64,000 nucleotides of DNA, taken from Patagioenas fasciata. Taxonomy: Eukaryota > Chordata > Aves > Columbiformes > Columbidae. The stretch spans positions 109,890,605 through 109,954,604 of the forward strand of contig NC_092521.1 in the NCBI RefSeq assembly GCF_037038585.1, read 5' to 3'. This document shows, piece after piece, positions 1 to 11,236 of the stretch (position 1 is its first letter; every line of letters begins with the position of its first letter). Position numbers and translations under genes: made by a program. The notes beneath the pieces were generated by a model, which was given only the letters and a program-made list of their open reading frames with translations, had not been told where the DNA came from and made no database searches.

Positions 1-1040
1 AAAAAAGAGAGAATCTCATCTATTTCAAAACAAAGTCTTTCCCTGAAAATGTCAAGAAAAACAAAAAAATATGTTGCTTTACCTTACATTGTTAATAGAA
101 AACACACTCATTTTTTGTCAAGATATGATAGATTCTAGTCTATGCAGCCAAGGCTGTGGCTCACGAAACAGGAGCCAGAGGAGCTGCAATGGTGGAGATG
201 TTGCTAAATGGGAAGCTGGCTTGAGGCAGGTCATTGCTGTTTCCTGAAAGTATAGAATTACTGACAGTTCAAATTATTGGAACAATTATTCATAAAAGAA
301 ATATTATGTTCTTTCCAGGAAGCCATATTTAGAGAATACTGAAATAGCAAATGCAAAACCCATTAAGATCCAAACAACTTCTTAAAATATTCTCTCTTAT
401 ACAGACCTGCAGTGTTTTAAGGATCAGCGTTCTATTGTAAAAGGTCAGACTCCTGAGATGCAGCTTTCAACTGGTATAAACAGAAATAATTGCACCAGCA
501 TCACTGATTTTCATCAACTGACATTTGGCTTTTTCTCAACCCCATAAAGCAAACTCTGCACAGGAGGGTATCAGCACAAGTGATGCTGTTCAAGGGAACC
601 AGAGCCCTCAAAACTGATGTTAAATGGGGCTTAGATCTCTTTCATATGGTTGAATTTGATCAATAATAAGTGCCCACTTTGTAGTGCATGGCATGGGGTG
701 ACAGCAGACTTGGGGATTTATCTTTTCCTAAAGGACATTAAAGAATTCTAAAAACTGAAAATGTCTTTCTTACATTGGAGGACAGATGATTCTAAAGAGA
801 AGCAGAGTTCAAATTATATCTCGCATAAATCAATACACAGAAATGTTATGCTTATTAAATAAGTATGTAATATTACTAAATTGTATTTAGTAAGGTTTCA
901 GGTCTGGTACATCTCTCTCTGTAATTGCTTGTTTCAGGATTACTATGTTGATGTTAGAGTATTTTCTATCTTTGAAAGATACTAATATATTTTATGCAAT
1001 GTCTGAATAGTTAATTTGTTGGCTGTATTAGTAGATTTGA
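1..1040. other. AT-rich noncoding DNA, nothing recognised
   Basis: No credible coding frame, RNA gene or recognisable repeat was seen. Frequent stops occur in all frames. It ends where the CR1 3' tail begins. Confidence 0.6.
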
Positions 1041-1149
1041 TCACAGAATCATAGAATGTCCTGAATTGCAAGGGGCCCACAAGGATCATCAAGTCCACCT
1101 CCTGTCCCTGCATGTGACAACCCCACAATTCACACCATGTGTCTGAGGG

Positions 1150-3650
1150 CCTTGTCCAGTCTCTTCTTGAACACTGTCAGGCCTGAGGCCGTGACACCTC
1201 CCTGGGGAGCCTGTTCCAGTGCTCCACCACCCTCTGGGTGGAGAACCTTTTCCTCATGTCCAACCTAAACCTCCCCTGGCACATCTTCCTGACATTCCCT
1301 CGGGTTCTGTCATTGGTCGACAGAGAGAAGAGATCAGCGCCTGCCCCTCCTCCTCCCGTTGTAAGGAAGTTATAGCCACAATGAGGTCTTCTCTCAGTCT
1401 CCTCTTCTCCAGGCTGACAAACCAAGTGACTTTAGCCGCTCCTCATACAGCTTCCCCTCTAAACCCTTCACCAACTTTGTGGCCTTCTTCTGCACTCTCT
1501 CTAGTAGCTTTATATCCTTTCTATCCTGTGGCACCCAGAACTGCACACAGTGCTCCAGGTGAGGCCGCACCAGCGGAGAGCAGAGTGGGACAATCACCTC
1601 CCTCACCCGGCTGGCAATGCTGTGCTGGATGCACCCAGGACATGGTTGCCCTCTTGGCTGCCAGGGCACACTGCTGGCTCATGTTCAATTTGCTGTCGAC
1701 CAGAACCCCGACATCCCTCTCCACAGAGCTGCTCTTCAGCATCTCATTCCCCAGTCTGTATGTACAGCCAGGGTTGCCATGTCCCAGGTGCAAAATCTGG
1801 CACTTGGCCTTGTTAAACTTAATGCAGTTGGTGATTGCCAAATTCTCCAATTTGTCTAGATCCCTCTGCAGGGCCTCTCTGCCCTCAAGAGTGTCAACAG
1901 CTCCTCCCAATTTTGCGTCATTGGTGAACTTACTTAGTATTCCCTCAAGTCCTGTGTCCAAGTCATCTATGAAGACATTGAAGACCACTGGCCCTAAGAT
2001 GGATGCCTGTGAAACCCCGCTAGTGACTGGTCACCAGCTCGACATAACCCCATTTAATAGAACCCTTTGAGCCCGACCTGTCAACCAATTGCTCACCCAC
2101 TGTATTGTGTGTTTATCTAACTGTCTGTTGGACATCTTGTCCAGGAGGATACTGTGAGAGACAGTATCGAAGGCTTTACTGAAGTCGAAAAAGATCACAT
2201 TGACTGGCTTCCCTTGGTCAGCTAGGTGGGTAACCTTGTCTCAGAAAGAAACAAAGTTGGTCGACCAAGACTTTCCCCTCATGAACCCCTGCTGTCTGGG
2301 ACCAGTGACTGTGTTGTCAGTCAGATGTTTTTCAATAACTCCCAGAATAATCTTCTCCATGATTTTGCCAGGCACAGAAGTGAGACTGTCAGGCCTGTAG
2401 TTACCAGGGTCATCCCTGTTGCCCTTCTTGAAAACTGGGAAAGCGTTTGCCAGCTTCCAGTCAACTGGTACCTCTTCAGATTCCCAGGAGCACTGAAAAC
2501 TCATGGAGAGAGAGGTCTTGCTATGACATCAGCCAGCTCTATTGCCATTAACATGTTTAATAAAGCCCTTTTTATTGACCCTCACACTACTGGCCAGTTT
2601 CACCTGTAAGTGAGCTTTGGCCACATGAATTTCCTCCTTACATTGGTGAACAGCATCTTTGTAGTCCTCCCACGATGCCTGACCTTGTTTCCACTGGCCA
2701 TATACTTTCTTTTTCAATGTAGTTCAAGAAGAAGATCCCTGCTGAGCCAAGCCAGCTTTTTGCCTCGCCTGCTTGACTTTTGATGTTGAATAGCCTGCTC
2801 AGGTGCTTTTAGGAAGTGGTATTTAAAAAGACACCAGCACTGACAAACCCCAGCACCTTCAAAAGCTTTTTCCCAGGGGACCTTACTATGTAGTTCTCAG
2901 AGCAACCTGAAGTCTGCTCTCCTCATATCCACAGTTGAGGTCTTGCTCGCGTATTTCCTCCCATTAGCATGGATTTTAAACCTGACTGCTTCATGGTTCC
3001 TGTGGCCAAGGCAGCCACCAATTCCCATTTCACCCACGAAATGGTTTTGTTAGTGAGGAGCCAGATCTAGGAAGGCACCTTTCCTGGTCGGTTCCCTCAG
3101 TACCTGTACCAATAAGTTATTTTCCAAATGGTTTAGGAATCTCATAGACCTGTTTGTACCAGCTGTCCCTCATAATGACAAGGGCAGATGCCTTAGAGGC
3201 TTCCCTTAGTTCCTTAAAGAATAACTCATTGGTGTCATCGTGCTGGCTGGGTGGCCTATAGTAGACTCCTCAATGACATCCGCTTTATTTGTCTGTCCCT
3301 TAATCCTTACCAGAGGCTCCCAACTTTGCCATCGCCAACTGCTAGATCCATGCATTCCAGCCCCTCCACTACATACAATGACTACCCCCCATCATCTCTT
3401 CTGCCCTGCCTGTACTTCCTGAAGAGCCTGTAACCATCCATCATGGCACATCAGTCACAGGATTCACCCCACCAGGTTTCACTAATGCAAATGATATCAG
3501 ATCCCTGGCACTGGGCCAGTGTTCCTAGCTCACCTTGCTTTTCCCTCATGCTGCGTGAATTGGTGTAGAAGCACTTCAAGTGTGGTTGATTGTGCCCTTC
3601 ACCTTGTAGTGTAGTTTGAAGAATCTCACTATCACACAGCTCCTTGAGCT
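1150..3650 (-). pseudogene. CR1 ORF2 (endonuclease/reverse transcriptase) pseudogene
   Basis: ORF2 of CR1 encodes an apurinic-type endonuclease followed by a reverse transcriptase that primes on nicked chromosomal DNA. Here it survives as minus-strand fragments in shifting frames: 2529-2717, 2241-2504, 1521-1988, 1394-1669 and 1177-1425. Recognisable pieces include a segment reading FKKGNRDDPGNYRPDSLTSV (RT finger motif, near 2420), the palm region at 1521-1988 and the C-terminal phrase [11 protein letters not shown] near 1210. The catalytic box, normally FADD in CR1, reads FTND here, so a catalytic aspartate position is changed. With the frameshifts, this rules out activity. The endonuclease half is assigned mainly by position and scattered similarity. 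Confidence 0.85.
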
Positions 3651-3706
3651 TTGGTATGCCATCCCATTCCTCATCACTGACTAACCTGGTACTGCCCCCT
3701 TCCCAT

Positions 3707-4118
3707 CTAGTTTAAAGACGTATCAATCAGCCATACTAGCCCCTGAGCAAACACCCTTTTCCCCTTCTGTGAGAGGTGCTTCCGATCAGGCATCAGGAGA
3801 CCCAGTGAAGAATGGTTGAAAAACCCAAAGTTCCGTCAATGACACCAGCCTTGGAATGACAGATCAGATGGGCCTGCCTGTTCCATTCTGCATTCTTGCC
3901 AGCTACTGAAAGGATAGAGGAAAACACCATGTGAGCACCTGATCCATTGACCAACTGCCCCAAGGTTCTGAAATCCCTTTGAGTACCTTTAGACTTCTCT
4001 TTGCTACCCCTTCACTGCCAACTTGAAAAACCAATAGCGGATAATAGTCTGAGGACCTTACCAGCTTAGGCAGTTGTTGAGTCACATCTCCTACCCTGGC
4101 CCCAGGGAGGCAGCAGAC
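3707..4118 (-). pseudogene. CR1 ORF1 esterase-domain remnant (C-terminal part)
   Basis: CR1 ORF1 proteins are known to carry an SGNH-type esterase domain. The minus strand from 4118 leftwards reads fragments such as QQLPKLVRSSDYYPLLVFQV and, after frame disruptions, PDRKHLSQKGKR followed by a stop at 3707-3709. The D-x-x-H pattern in DRKH matches the position of the catalytic Asp-His pair in block V of SGNH hydrolases (family knowledge; the alignment is from memory). An internal stop and a frame change separate the two halves, so the protein is not made. The N-terminal part, including any zinc-finger region, lies beyond the truncation point. Confidence 0.7.
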
Positions 4119-6985
4119 AATTAATAATATCTCATTATGTTTATGAAAGTGAAATGAGTACAAAAAGTTTTCTCTCATTTACAGATATAAGTGAAATTTT
4201 TCAGGTTGTTTGTCCCAAGTACTGTCTCTGCTGTTATTTTAACACAGAAAAATATCTCAAGCTACCACAGTCACATTAAATCCAGAAGTATAGTGGTTGT
4301 TTTGAGAAATAGTGTATACCTTTTTGTGGTTCATAACATTTTAGATCTTGGTATATAACTTGAAAGAATATCTCATTAGATAGATGCTTCTAAATTTTTA
4401 CATACTTGATATTCTGAATGTTCTGTGCTCAAGCCCCAGAGTCTGTATGACCTTTTTAACTACAGTTTATTATTTATGCTAGATGTCTGGGTGAATATCA
4501 GGTTGCTTTCATTCTTATTTCATAAATAAAAAATATATATTAAATGCAAGTCATAATAACTTAGTAGCAGAAGGGAGAAATGCAAATTTGCTTATTTTTA
4601 ATGGTATTTCTTAAATATTTTTCTGATTATAAAAATTTAATTAAAAAAATCAAGATGTGCTAATATTGCATAAAAGGTAAACTCAACACAAAATTTCTAG
4701 TGAGTGGAAAAGATCAGAAGAAAATTATGTCTTTCTCAATTGGCCTGAGAGTATTTTTGTTTTCAGAATTGCATGTTCCTCGCTGAGGAGACCATTCCTG
4801 TGTACTGTAAGTGTATAGAATGCCTTTAAACACCTCATAAAACATACTAGTGTATGCTGAGTTTTTGAAACTACACATTAATTTAGTGGCAGAGTAATTC
4901 TGATTGCTTGTTGCACCTTCATGATCCTTCCAAGGATTAGCCCCCTGGGGCAATGACCTATTATTTTTATGGCACAGTTGATCCACTTTCAGTACTGTGC
5001 ACACTTTGGGAGCTGTGCTTCTTATTAGGTTGTATACAAAGGATATACACAAACAGTGTTTGCAAGATGACATCTTATTCACAGCTTCTTCTGTAAATTG
5101 TTTCTATTTATGTCAATTACCATGTACTTAGATTTGGAGAAACAATCAATATAAAGAGCACCAGTACTTTCCATTCTGTGTTAAAAATATGGAGGTTTAT
5201 TTAGATGCAGGCTTTCTGATAAAGGTAGTACTAAGAAGAAAAATAAGCTGCATAACCCAGTAAAATCAGGCTTATTTTAAAAGTATGCTCAATTCTTTCA
5301 CTCGCACAGTGTGAGAGAGACAATTAATTAATTTGGGGCTATTTTAGATATCATGAAGAGACAGGATCACTGTATTGGAATCTGACAGAGCTAGGAATGG
5401 TGTGTTAATACTCACAGCAAGATTCTGCTAATACAGGTTTGTGTATGCATTCTTTTCTCCTTTTTCACACTTCTGCTGCCCATTTGCAGATAGTTATATT
5501 TCTGTAATAGCTTAGCAGCCAGGAGAGACAGAGGAAATGGCAGTCCCTAAGTAGAACTAGCTGGAGGAAGAGCTGCAGTTGCTTTTGGATCACTGCTTGC
5601 TGTAGGAGTTTGCCCTCTCAGATTCTTTTGCCTTCTATTATTAAGTCTTCCTTACATGAATATTGCCAATAAAAGTGAGAAGCAGAAGTGCAAGTATCAC
5701 CTTTTGGAGAGTGTGGCAGAACATCCAAAGGGTAAGCAGAGTCCCAAACTATTTGCTGTAGAGAAATCGAAGCTAAACCCACCAGATAGACTTTAATAAA
5801 TACAGCAAAATGAGAATTATTTGGGTCTATTCATACCTGCATAAGCTTACCTCACTGTCGTCATGCACCGTATGGCTGAGGAAAGGCCTAGAGCTTTTTT
5901 GTTTTTAATATCAGTGTTCTTTTATAGTGTGGTCCTATTGAGAGGACATTAATAAAGCAGCTATAGTTTTATATTATTCAGCAGGATATTCTTGTAGCTC
6001 TTCAGACTTTGTCTCATTAATATTTCTCTGAGCCTTTAAATCTGAAGGGCATGTTGTGAACCTGGATCATTTCTCAAGAAAAGTCTTACCCAGTCCTAAG
6101 ATTGGCACCAAAAAAGTGGTGTATGTTTAACTGATAATCCACTGGCCTGTCCTGAACCTCCCTCCATTTATTCCTACAGCCAAAATAAGGTATTGCTTAT
6201 TCAACTGCATAAAGCTCAGATGTTTACAATTTGATCGGTTCTTGTTTTTCTCCTGTGGAGGGATACATCACATGGAAAAACAAATATTAAGCTTTTGTAG
6301 GTAAAATGTTATAGATAGACTTGGCCTCTATTTTTTTTTCCTGTAAACACGTTAATAAATAACAGATCCTTCCAGGTACCGTGGGTTTCAAATGTAACAC
6401 TCTATAATCTACGCCCTGGATATCTTTTGTACAACATTGCTTTTGAGCTTAGCCTGTTTCAGCAATGTGTGTAGGAGAGAGCAATGATCTGAATGCTTTA
6501 AGAAGGAAAATCACACCTCCACTAATAAGGCTTAGTATTTATATGACATGTTTCTCCTGGATAGTGCTCAGCTATCATAAAATCTTTAGTCCAATAATTA
6601 ATTATTTTAGGGTTAGGAAGCCAGTGGTACGTTTTTCAAAAGCATACAAGTTGTTTAGAAACTCAGAAGATTCTCCCCTTCTTCTTTCAGCCTCTAAGGC
6701 AATCTGTGGCCAAATTTTCACGTATATTTCATACTTTAACAAGACCAGCCAGCCTAGAGGAATTTCAAGTAGCCAACTCAGGTGGCCCGCATATGGTATA
6801 AAATTGAGCTGTGCCCGAGGTCATTTTGTGCACGCTTGAATAACTTTGAAAATCTAGCCACAAGTCTTTTTGTAGTTCATTTTTCATTGACTTGCAATTA
6901 AGCTTAAGCTGCTGAGAGCCAAATATTTTTTTTTCCAAAATGAGGACTTTTAGAAAATAAACCATATGGGTACTTTTGGAAATTT
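4119..6985. other. AT-rich noncoding DNA, nothing recognised
   Basis: Ordinary AT-rich sequence with no supported gene. A 124-codon + strand frame at 6465-6839 has no recognisable domain and is treated as chance. The sequence changes abruptly to purine-rich DNA just after about 6985. Confidence 0.55.
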
Positions 6986-6989
6986 TACT

Positions 6990-9334
6990 TTATGCACGTA
7001 GGGCTATGATGGTCAGCAAGGTAGGGGTGCTTCCACTGACAGAAATAGGAGAGCCCAGGGGCTGAGGGGACAGCAGTACTTGCTCACAATGACCTTGGGT
7101 AGTGAGGGGATGGTGACACAGCTGGAAGTGAGCAGATTGCAGCTTGGCTTTTTCCCTTTGGAGGCATAAGCATTGTGAAAGACAACAGCGGGGAGCAGGG
7201 CAGCATGGATGGAGAGGAGGAAGGAGGCACAGGGGATTATGAGTACCTCGAGAAGGGACTAGTAAGTGGGCTGAGAAGGTCAAGTGTGAAGTGCCAACAA
7301 CCCTGTCAGCAAGGCTAGTGGGCTGAATAGCCTTGCAACAGGCCAAGGTTATGAGCATGACTGTGAAGCCACAACCAAGTGAGACACCAGATGATAAACA
7401 GAACAATAGAAAGAGGAAAAAGGGGAAAAGACTGTGCTGGGGACAAGCAGAGCATGGTGTCAAAATGAAAACCAGTGGGAAAACAAGGTGATAAAGAAGA
7501 GAGAGCAAAGGAAGAGTCAAAGCCCAGAAATTAATATGTACAGAAAATATTCCTTCCCCACAGTGAGAAGAAGCAGTAAATTAGGAAGATGAGGGAACCA
7601 CTGGTAGTAAATGGGACAGCAGTGGAGAGCTGCAGTTGAGGGCTGGGTAATAAATGGCAGCTGTGTGGGAAGGGGCAGGCATGGGGTTAGGGAAAGAAGT
7701 GGTAGCAAAAGGGACAGTGAAGAAGGGAGAGAGGAAGATGTCAAGGGAAAGCAGTAAATGGGGCAGCTGAGAAAATCAACAGTCATCAAGGGCAGGTGGT
7801 GAAAGGAGATGAGAAGTGGGCTGGAAGGGGAGACACTGTAGGATGTGAGTGACTTGTTTGGCAAGAAAGGGTGAACACAAGGCAGGTGATGTCCTGAGCA
7901 GGCAGGGAGGTTAGGTGGCTAGACACCTTATAAAAAACAAGATGCTAATGCAATGATGATAAGGGAATGTGAGAGTCCCCACAGCCTGGGAGGTGCTAGC
8001 ATGCCCCAGGCAGTATAGACAAGTGAGGTGATTTGGACAGGAGGTGAGCTGGGCAGCAAGGAGTGCTGGCAAGCCTGTAAGGCTAAAAGGAAGAAAGAGC
8101 CTGTGAAGGAAGGTGGCAAGAGTAGGCAGGGCATGATGGAGCTGGGAGAGGAAGATGAAGCAGGCAGTGATGGAGACTTCAAGAGCTGAACTACCAGAAG
8201 AGAAACTGGAAACTGGAGAGAAAGTATAAGCAAACAGGAATAAGATGGAGGGGAGATGTAGACAGGCAGCTACATGGGAAAGGGTGCAGCAGTGTGGGAA
8301 TGGCTGCCTAACAGATCTGCAAAGGGAGGCAAGAGCAGTATGGAGTATATGAAGAGGCTTGGTGGTGTTTGGGTGATGGAGCAGTAAGCAAGCACTCGGG
8401 GGAAGTGAAACTGTGAAAAATAGGCTGAAGCTGCAAAACAGATACATGAAGGTGTATCAGGAGAGATCAAAGGGAAACTGCACCTGATGCAGGGACCAGG
8501 AACAGCAAGGAGAGGGAGAGAAACAAAGCTTCAAGAGGAGGTGAAAGAAGGGGATGGAAAGATCAGGACAAAATGGTAAAAAAACAACAATGCTGAAAGA
8601 GAAGCAATCATTTTGGCATCTGGAATTGGGGGAAACAGGCATAGCGGTCAGGAGAAATGGCTCTGGCCTGTGACACAGTTAACAATAAATAAGACAAGAG
8701 AGCAGGCCATAAATGTGCCTGTGGGTAGAGGCAATAAGTGCAGGGTGGAGTGACGACTGAGGCACTGGTAAAGACAAGGCTGCAAAGCAACTCAGAGAAA
8801 AGTTGGGGGGAAAATGAGGTGATGTGGGAGGGTGCAACAGGGTTGGTAAAGGGGACCTAAGGAAAAGCTGGATGACAGGACAGCAAGGCTGGCTCACTTG
8901 TGAGAGGTGGGGAGAATAACAAACACACAGATGATCTGAAGGAGAGTGAACGGATAGGTTTCCAGAAGATGCAACAGAAAGTCCTTTTGAACTGGGAGCA
9001 GGCAGCAGGAGACTGTCAGAGAGAAGTAGAAATGACTGGTGGTAGGGCTAGCACTGAGTGGACTGGCAGCAACCACCCCCAACTGCTATGCTTGCAGGGT
9101 AGAAAATAGGGCGGAAAAAGAGACAGGATCAGGTAACAGAAAAATTATGCAAGTGAATCAATAAGAATAGAGCCATGACAGAAGGAGATGAGTAGTTATG
9201 TAGGTAAGGAGGGTATGAGGTCAAGTGGCATATAAAAAGGCAACTAGATACAACCATACTGAAAGGGAGTGAGAGGATTAAAAGGAGTGAGGCCAAGTAT
9301 GGGCCACTAAAGGGCAGTTGTTTTGGCAGGAAAT
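6990..9334. repeat. Purine-rich degenerate minisatellite-like tract, part 1
   Basis: The + strand is dominated by A and G for over 2 kb and repeats short words in varying order: GGCAGCAAG, GCAGTAAATGGGGCAG (7751), AAGTGAGGTGAT, GGTGGTGA and GAGGAAG. No unit is perfectly periodic, which suggests an old tandem array eroded by substitutions and indels. Because the complementary strand is pyrimidine-rich it lacks stop codons, giving several long but meaningless minus frames rich in Leu, Ser, Pro and Cys. Parts 2 and 3 continue the same composition beyond the LTR insertions. I do not recognise a named satellite family. Confidence 0.7.
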
Positions 9335-9925
9335 TGTACTGGGTCTGGCTAGAATGGAGTTAACTTTCACCATAGTAGTCTGTATGGTACCATGTTTGGA
9401 TTTGTGACTAAACCACTGTTGATAACACATCAGCATTTTGGCTATTGCTGAGAACTGCTTGCACAGCTTGAAGTTTTTATCCATTTCCCACCTTGTCTCT
9501 CCTGACCTCCCGAATGGTGGTGGGCAAAAGATTGGCAGGAGACACAGCCGGGAGAGTTGACCCAAACCAGCTAAAGAGATATCCCATACCATACAATGTC
9601 ATGTTCAGCAATGAAACTGGGTGGGGGGAAGAGAAGGAAGGAAGGAGTGTCTTCCAAGGTAGTCATTGCTCACAGATTGGCTGGGCATCATTCTGCTTGT
9701 GGGAGGTTGTAGCTTTGCATTGCCTTTTTTTTTTTTGTCCTTTCTTTCTCCCACTTATTAAACTGTCTTCAGTTATTAACTTCACTTATTAACTCAATTA
9801 AACTATCCTTATCTCAAGTTTTCTAGCTTTTGCTCTTTCTGTTCTCTTCCCTGTTCCACTGGGAGAAGGAATAAGCAAGCAGCTATATAGGTGTTTTTCT
9901 GTTAAGTGGGGTTAACCCACCACGG
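9335..9925 (+). mobile_element. Solo LTR, avian ERVL-like family A
   Basis: It begins TGTACTGGGTCTGGC and ends near GGGGTTAACCCACCACG. The order of blocks (GGATTTGTGACTAAA, TTTTGGCTATTGCTGAG, ACACAGC, a central CATACCATACAATG region, then CTTATTAAACTGTCTTCAG near the 3' end) matches an abundant avian ERVL-type LTR as I remember it. ATTAAA-type polyadenylation signals near 9757 and 9796 fit the + orientation. No internal retroviral genes flank it, so it is a solo LTR produced by LTR-LTR recombination. I could not find an exact target-site duplication, so the ends are approximate by several bases. It sits inside the purine tract. Confidence 0.75.
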
Positions 9926-10576
9926 AGTTGAATACTGCTGCCTGGAAAATACATCTTAGGCAGGCAGCTAAGGAGTTGGGGAGGAGAGGCCGCTATGGGA
10001 AGTGGTGAAAGGTAGTCGCATTAGACCTGTAAGCCTACAGGCAAGGGAAGTTTTGAAAGCAGCTGGTAAGGAGGATGAGGAAGCTTGCCAGTGGAAACTG
10101 CTGGTGATGTGGCAAAAGCAGGCTGTGCAGCAAGGGAAGAGACGTATGTCTGACAGGCTGGCAAGAGGAGAGGGGGACAAGCAGGGCAACAAGCAGAAAA
10201 ACAAGCTGAGGCTGAAGTTAGGCAGCAGACAGAGGCTTGAAAAGACATTGAGCATAGGGTGCATATGAGGTGCAAAGCAGAGGCAGAGGGCTAGCAGCAG
10301 CTGGAGGCAGGCAACAGGTTGGAAAAGAAAGATGATAAATGTGGTTCAACATGAAAGTTAGGAATGGTCAGCAATTCAGGTATTGAAATGAGGTTATGAG
10401 GGCAGGAGGGAGAAGTGTAGACAAATAGCAATGGGCAGCAAGAAAAGGCTCAGAGTGCTATCTAAAAAACATGTGACAACAGAAGTCATGGGAAGGATAT
10501 ATTTACAAGCATAGGGAGCAAGTGATGGCAACAGCAACCTGGCAAGAGAGACAGTGAGAGTGAGTAGCTAAGGGAG
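9926..10576. repeat. Purine-rich minisatellite-like tract, part 2
   Basis: This shares composition and short words with the tract to the left (GGCAGCAAG, AGCAGCTGG, GGCAGGAGGG). It separates two independent LTR insertions, so the tract is older than both. Confidence 0.65.
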
Positions 10577-11236
10577 TGTTTTGGTTTTGTTAAAAACAAC
10601 TTTCTCTTTTGGTGAATTTGCCTGTCAGCTAGGGCCTTCATGTTGGCTGCATTTTCCTGGAGAGCCCAGCGCATGTTTTGCTTGGACCTAGCAATGGAAT
10701 GCAAACTTATTGATAAGCACGGATGGACATCTCGCGAGAGGGGCAGCGAGAAAACTGATGACCGAGAGACTGACCAACGGTGTATAACATTCCATTCACG
10801 TGAATACTTCATATAAAAGTGGGAGATCACGAGGATCTCGTGCCTTTTGCCCTTTTTTTTTTTTCCCTCATGGCTGACATTAGGAGAGGACCTTGCTGGT
10901 CGTCCCTGCGAACTGAGGCCTAGTGAGAGACTGAATCCAGCTCCGGTTGGCTACAGAGTCTAATCCAGGACTTTGGGTGCTGGCTCTGCAGTTGCTGAGA
11001 CTTACAAGATCGGTTTTGTATATTTTGTATTATTTTCTCTATTCTTATTAGTAGCATTAGTAAAACATCTTTAACTTTTCCAACTCTCTTCTCTCTGTCC
11101 TTCTTTCCCTCCCGATCGCCTGTCCTGAGTGGGAAGGGGGGAGAGGGAGGGGCAAAAGGGGGAAGTGGGGGGGAGAGGAGATTAACAATACATTTGCCAG
11201 GGTTTGATTGTCACCCCGCAATCCTAACCCTCGACA
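10577..11236 (+). mobile_element. Solo LTR, family B copy 1, with intact target duplication
   Basis: The LTR runs from TGTTTTGGTTTTGTTAAAAA to CCCTCGACA. It is flanked on both sides by GGGAG (10572-10576 and 11237-11241), a perfect 5 bp target-site duplication. That length is usual for ERVL/class III avian elements. A TATA box lies at 10812-10819 and an AGTAAA polyadenylation signal variant at 11059-11064, giving + orientation with U3, R and U5 in order. No gag, pol or env sequence is attached. It shares ordered blocks along its whole length with the copy at 18699-19340. Confidence 0.85.

Larger units (their letters stand above)
1041..4118 (-). mobile_element. Long 5'-truncated CR1 LINE with decayed ORF1 and ORF2
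   Basis: The + strand begins with TCACAGAATCATAGAAT, the reverse complement of the CR1 3' terminal repeat, so the element runs right to left. Reading the minus strand from the right, similarity to CR1 ORF1 starts near 4118. An ORF1 stop codon lies at 3707-3709, followed by the ORF2 endonuclease region (roughly 2720-3650, badly decayed), the reverse transcriptase region (about 1500-2500) and the ORF2 C-terminus (ends about 1170). Frame changes between neighbouring coding fragments, plus stops, show it is inactive. At about 3.1 kb it is the longest CR1 here and one of the few that keeps any ORF1. Complete avian CR1 elements are about 4.5 kb, so the 5' part is missing. The right boundary is approximate because CR1 usually leaves no clear target-site duplication. 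Confidence 0.93.

Noticed and set aside
6465-6839. 124-codon plus frame
   Set aside because: No domain, no good start context and no neighbouring exons recognised.
7911-8447. 178-codon minus frame with apparent hydrophobic stretches
   Set aside because: Hydrophobicity comes from the pyrimidine-rich strand (Leu, Phe, Ser). There is no periodic membrane pattern or homology.
10812-10819. TATA box as a host gene promoter
   Set aside because: It lies inside a solo LTR and is explained by the retroviral U3 promoter. No downstream gene is evident.
9335-11236. The two LTRs as ends of one provirus
   Set aside because: They belong to different families, and the DNA between them is purine tract, not viral internal sequence.
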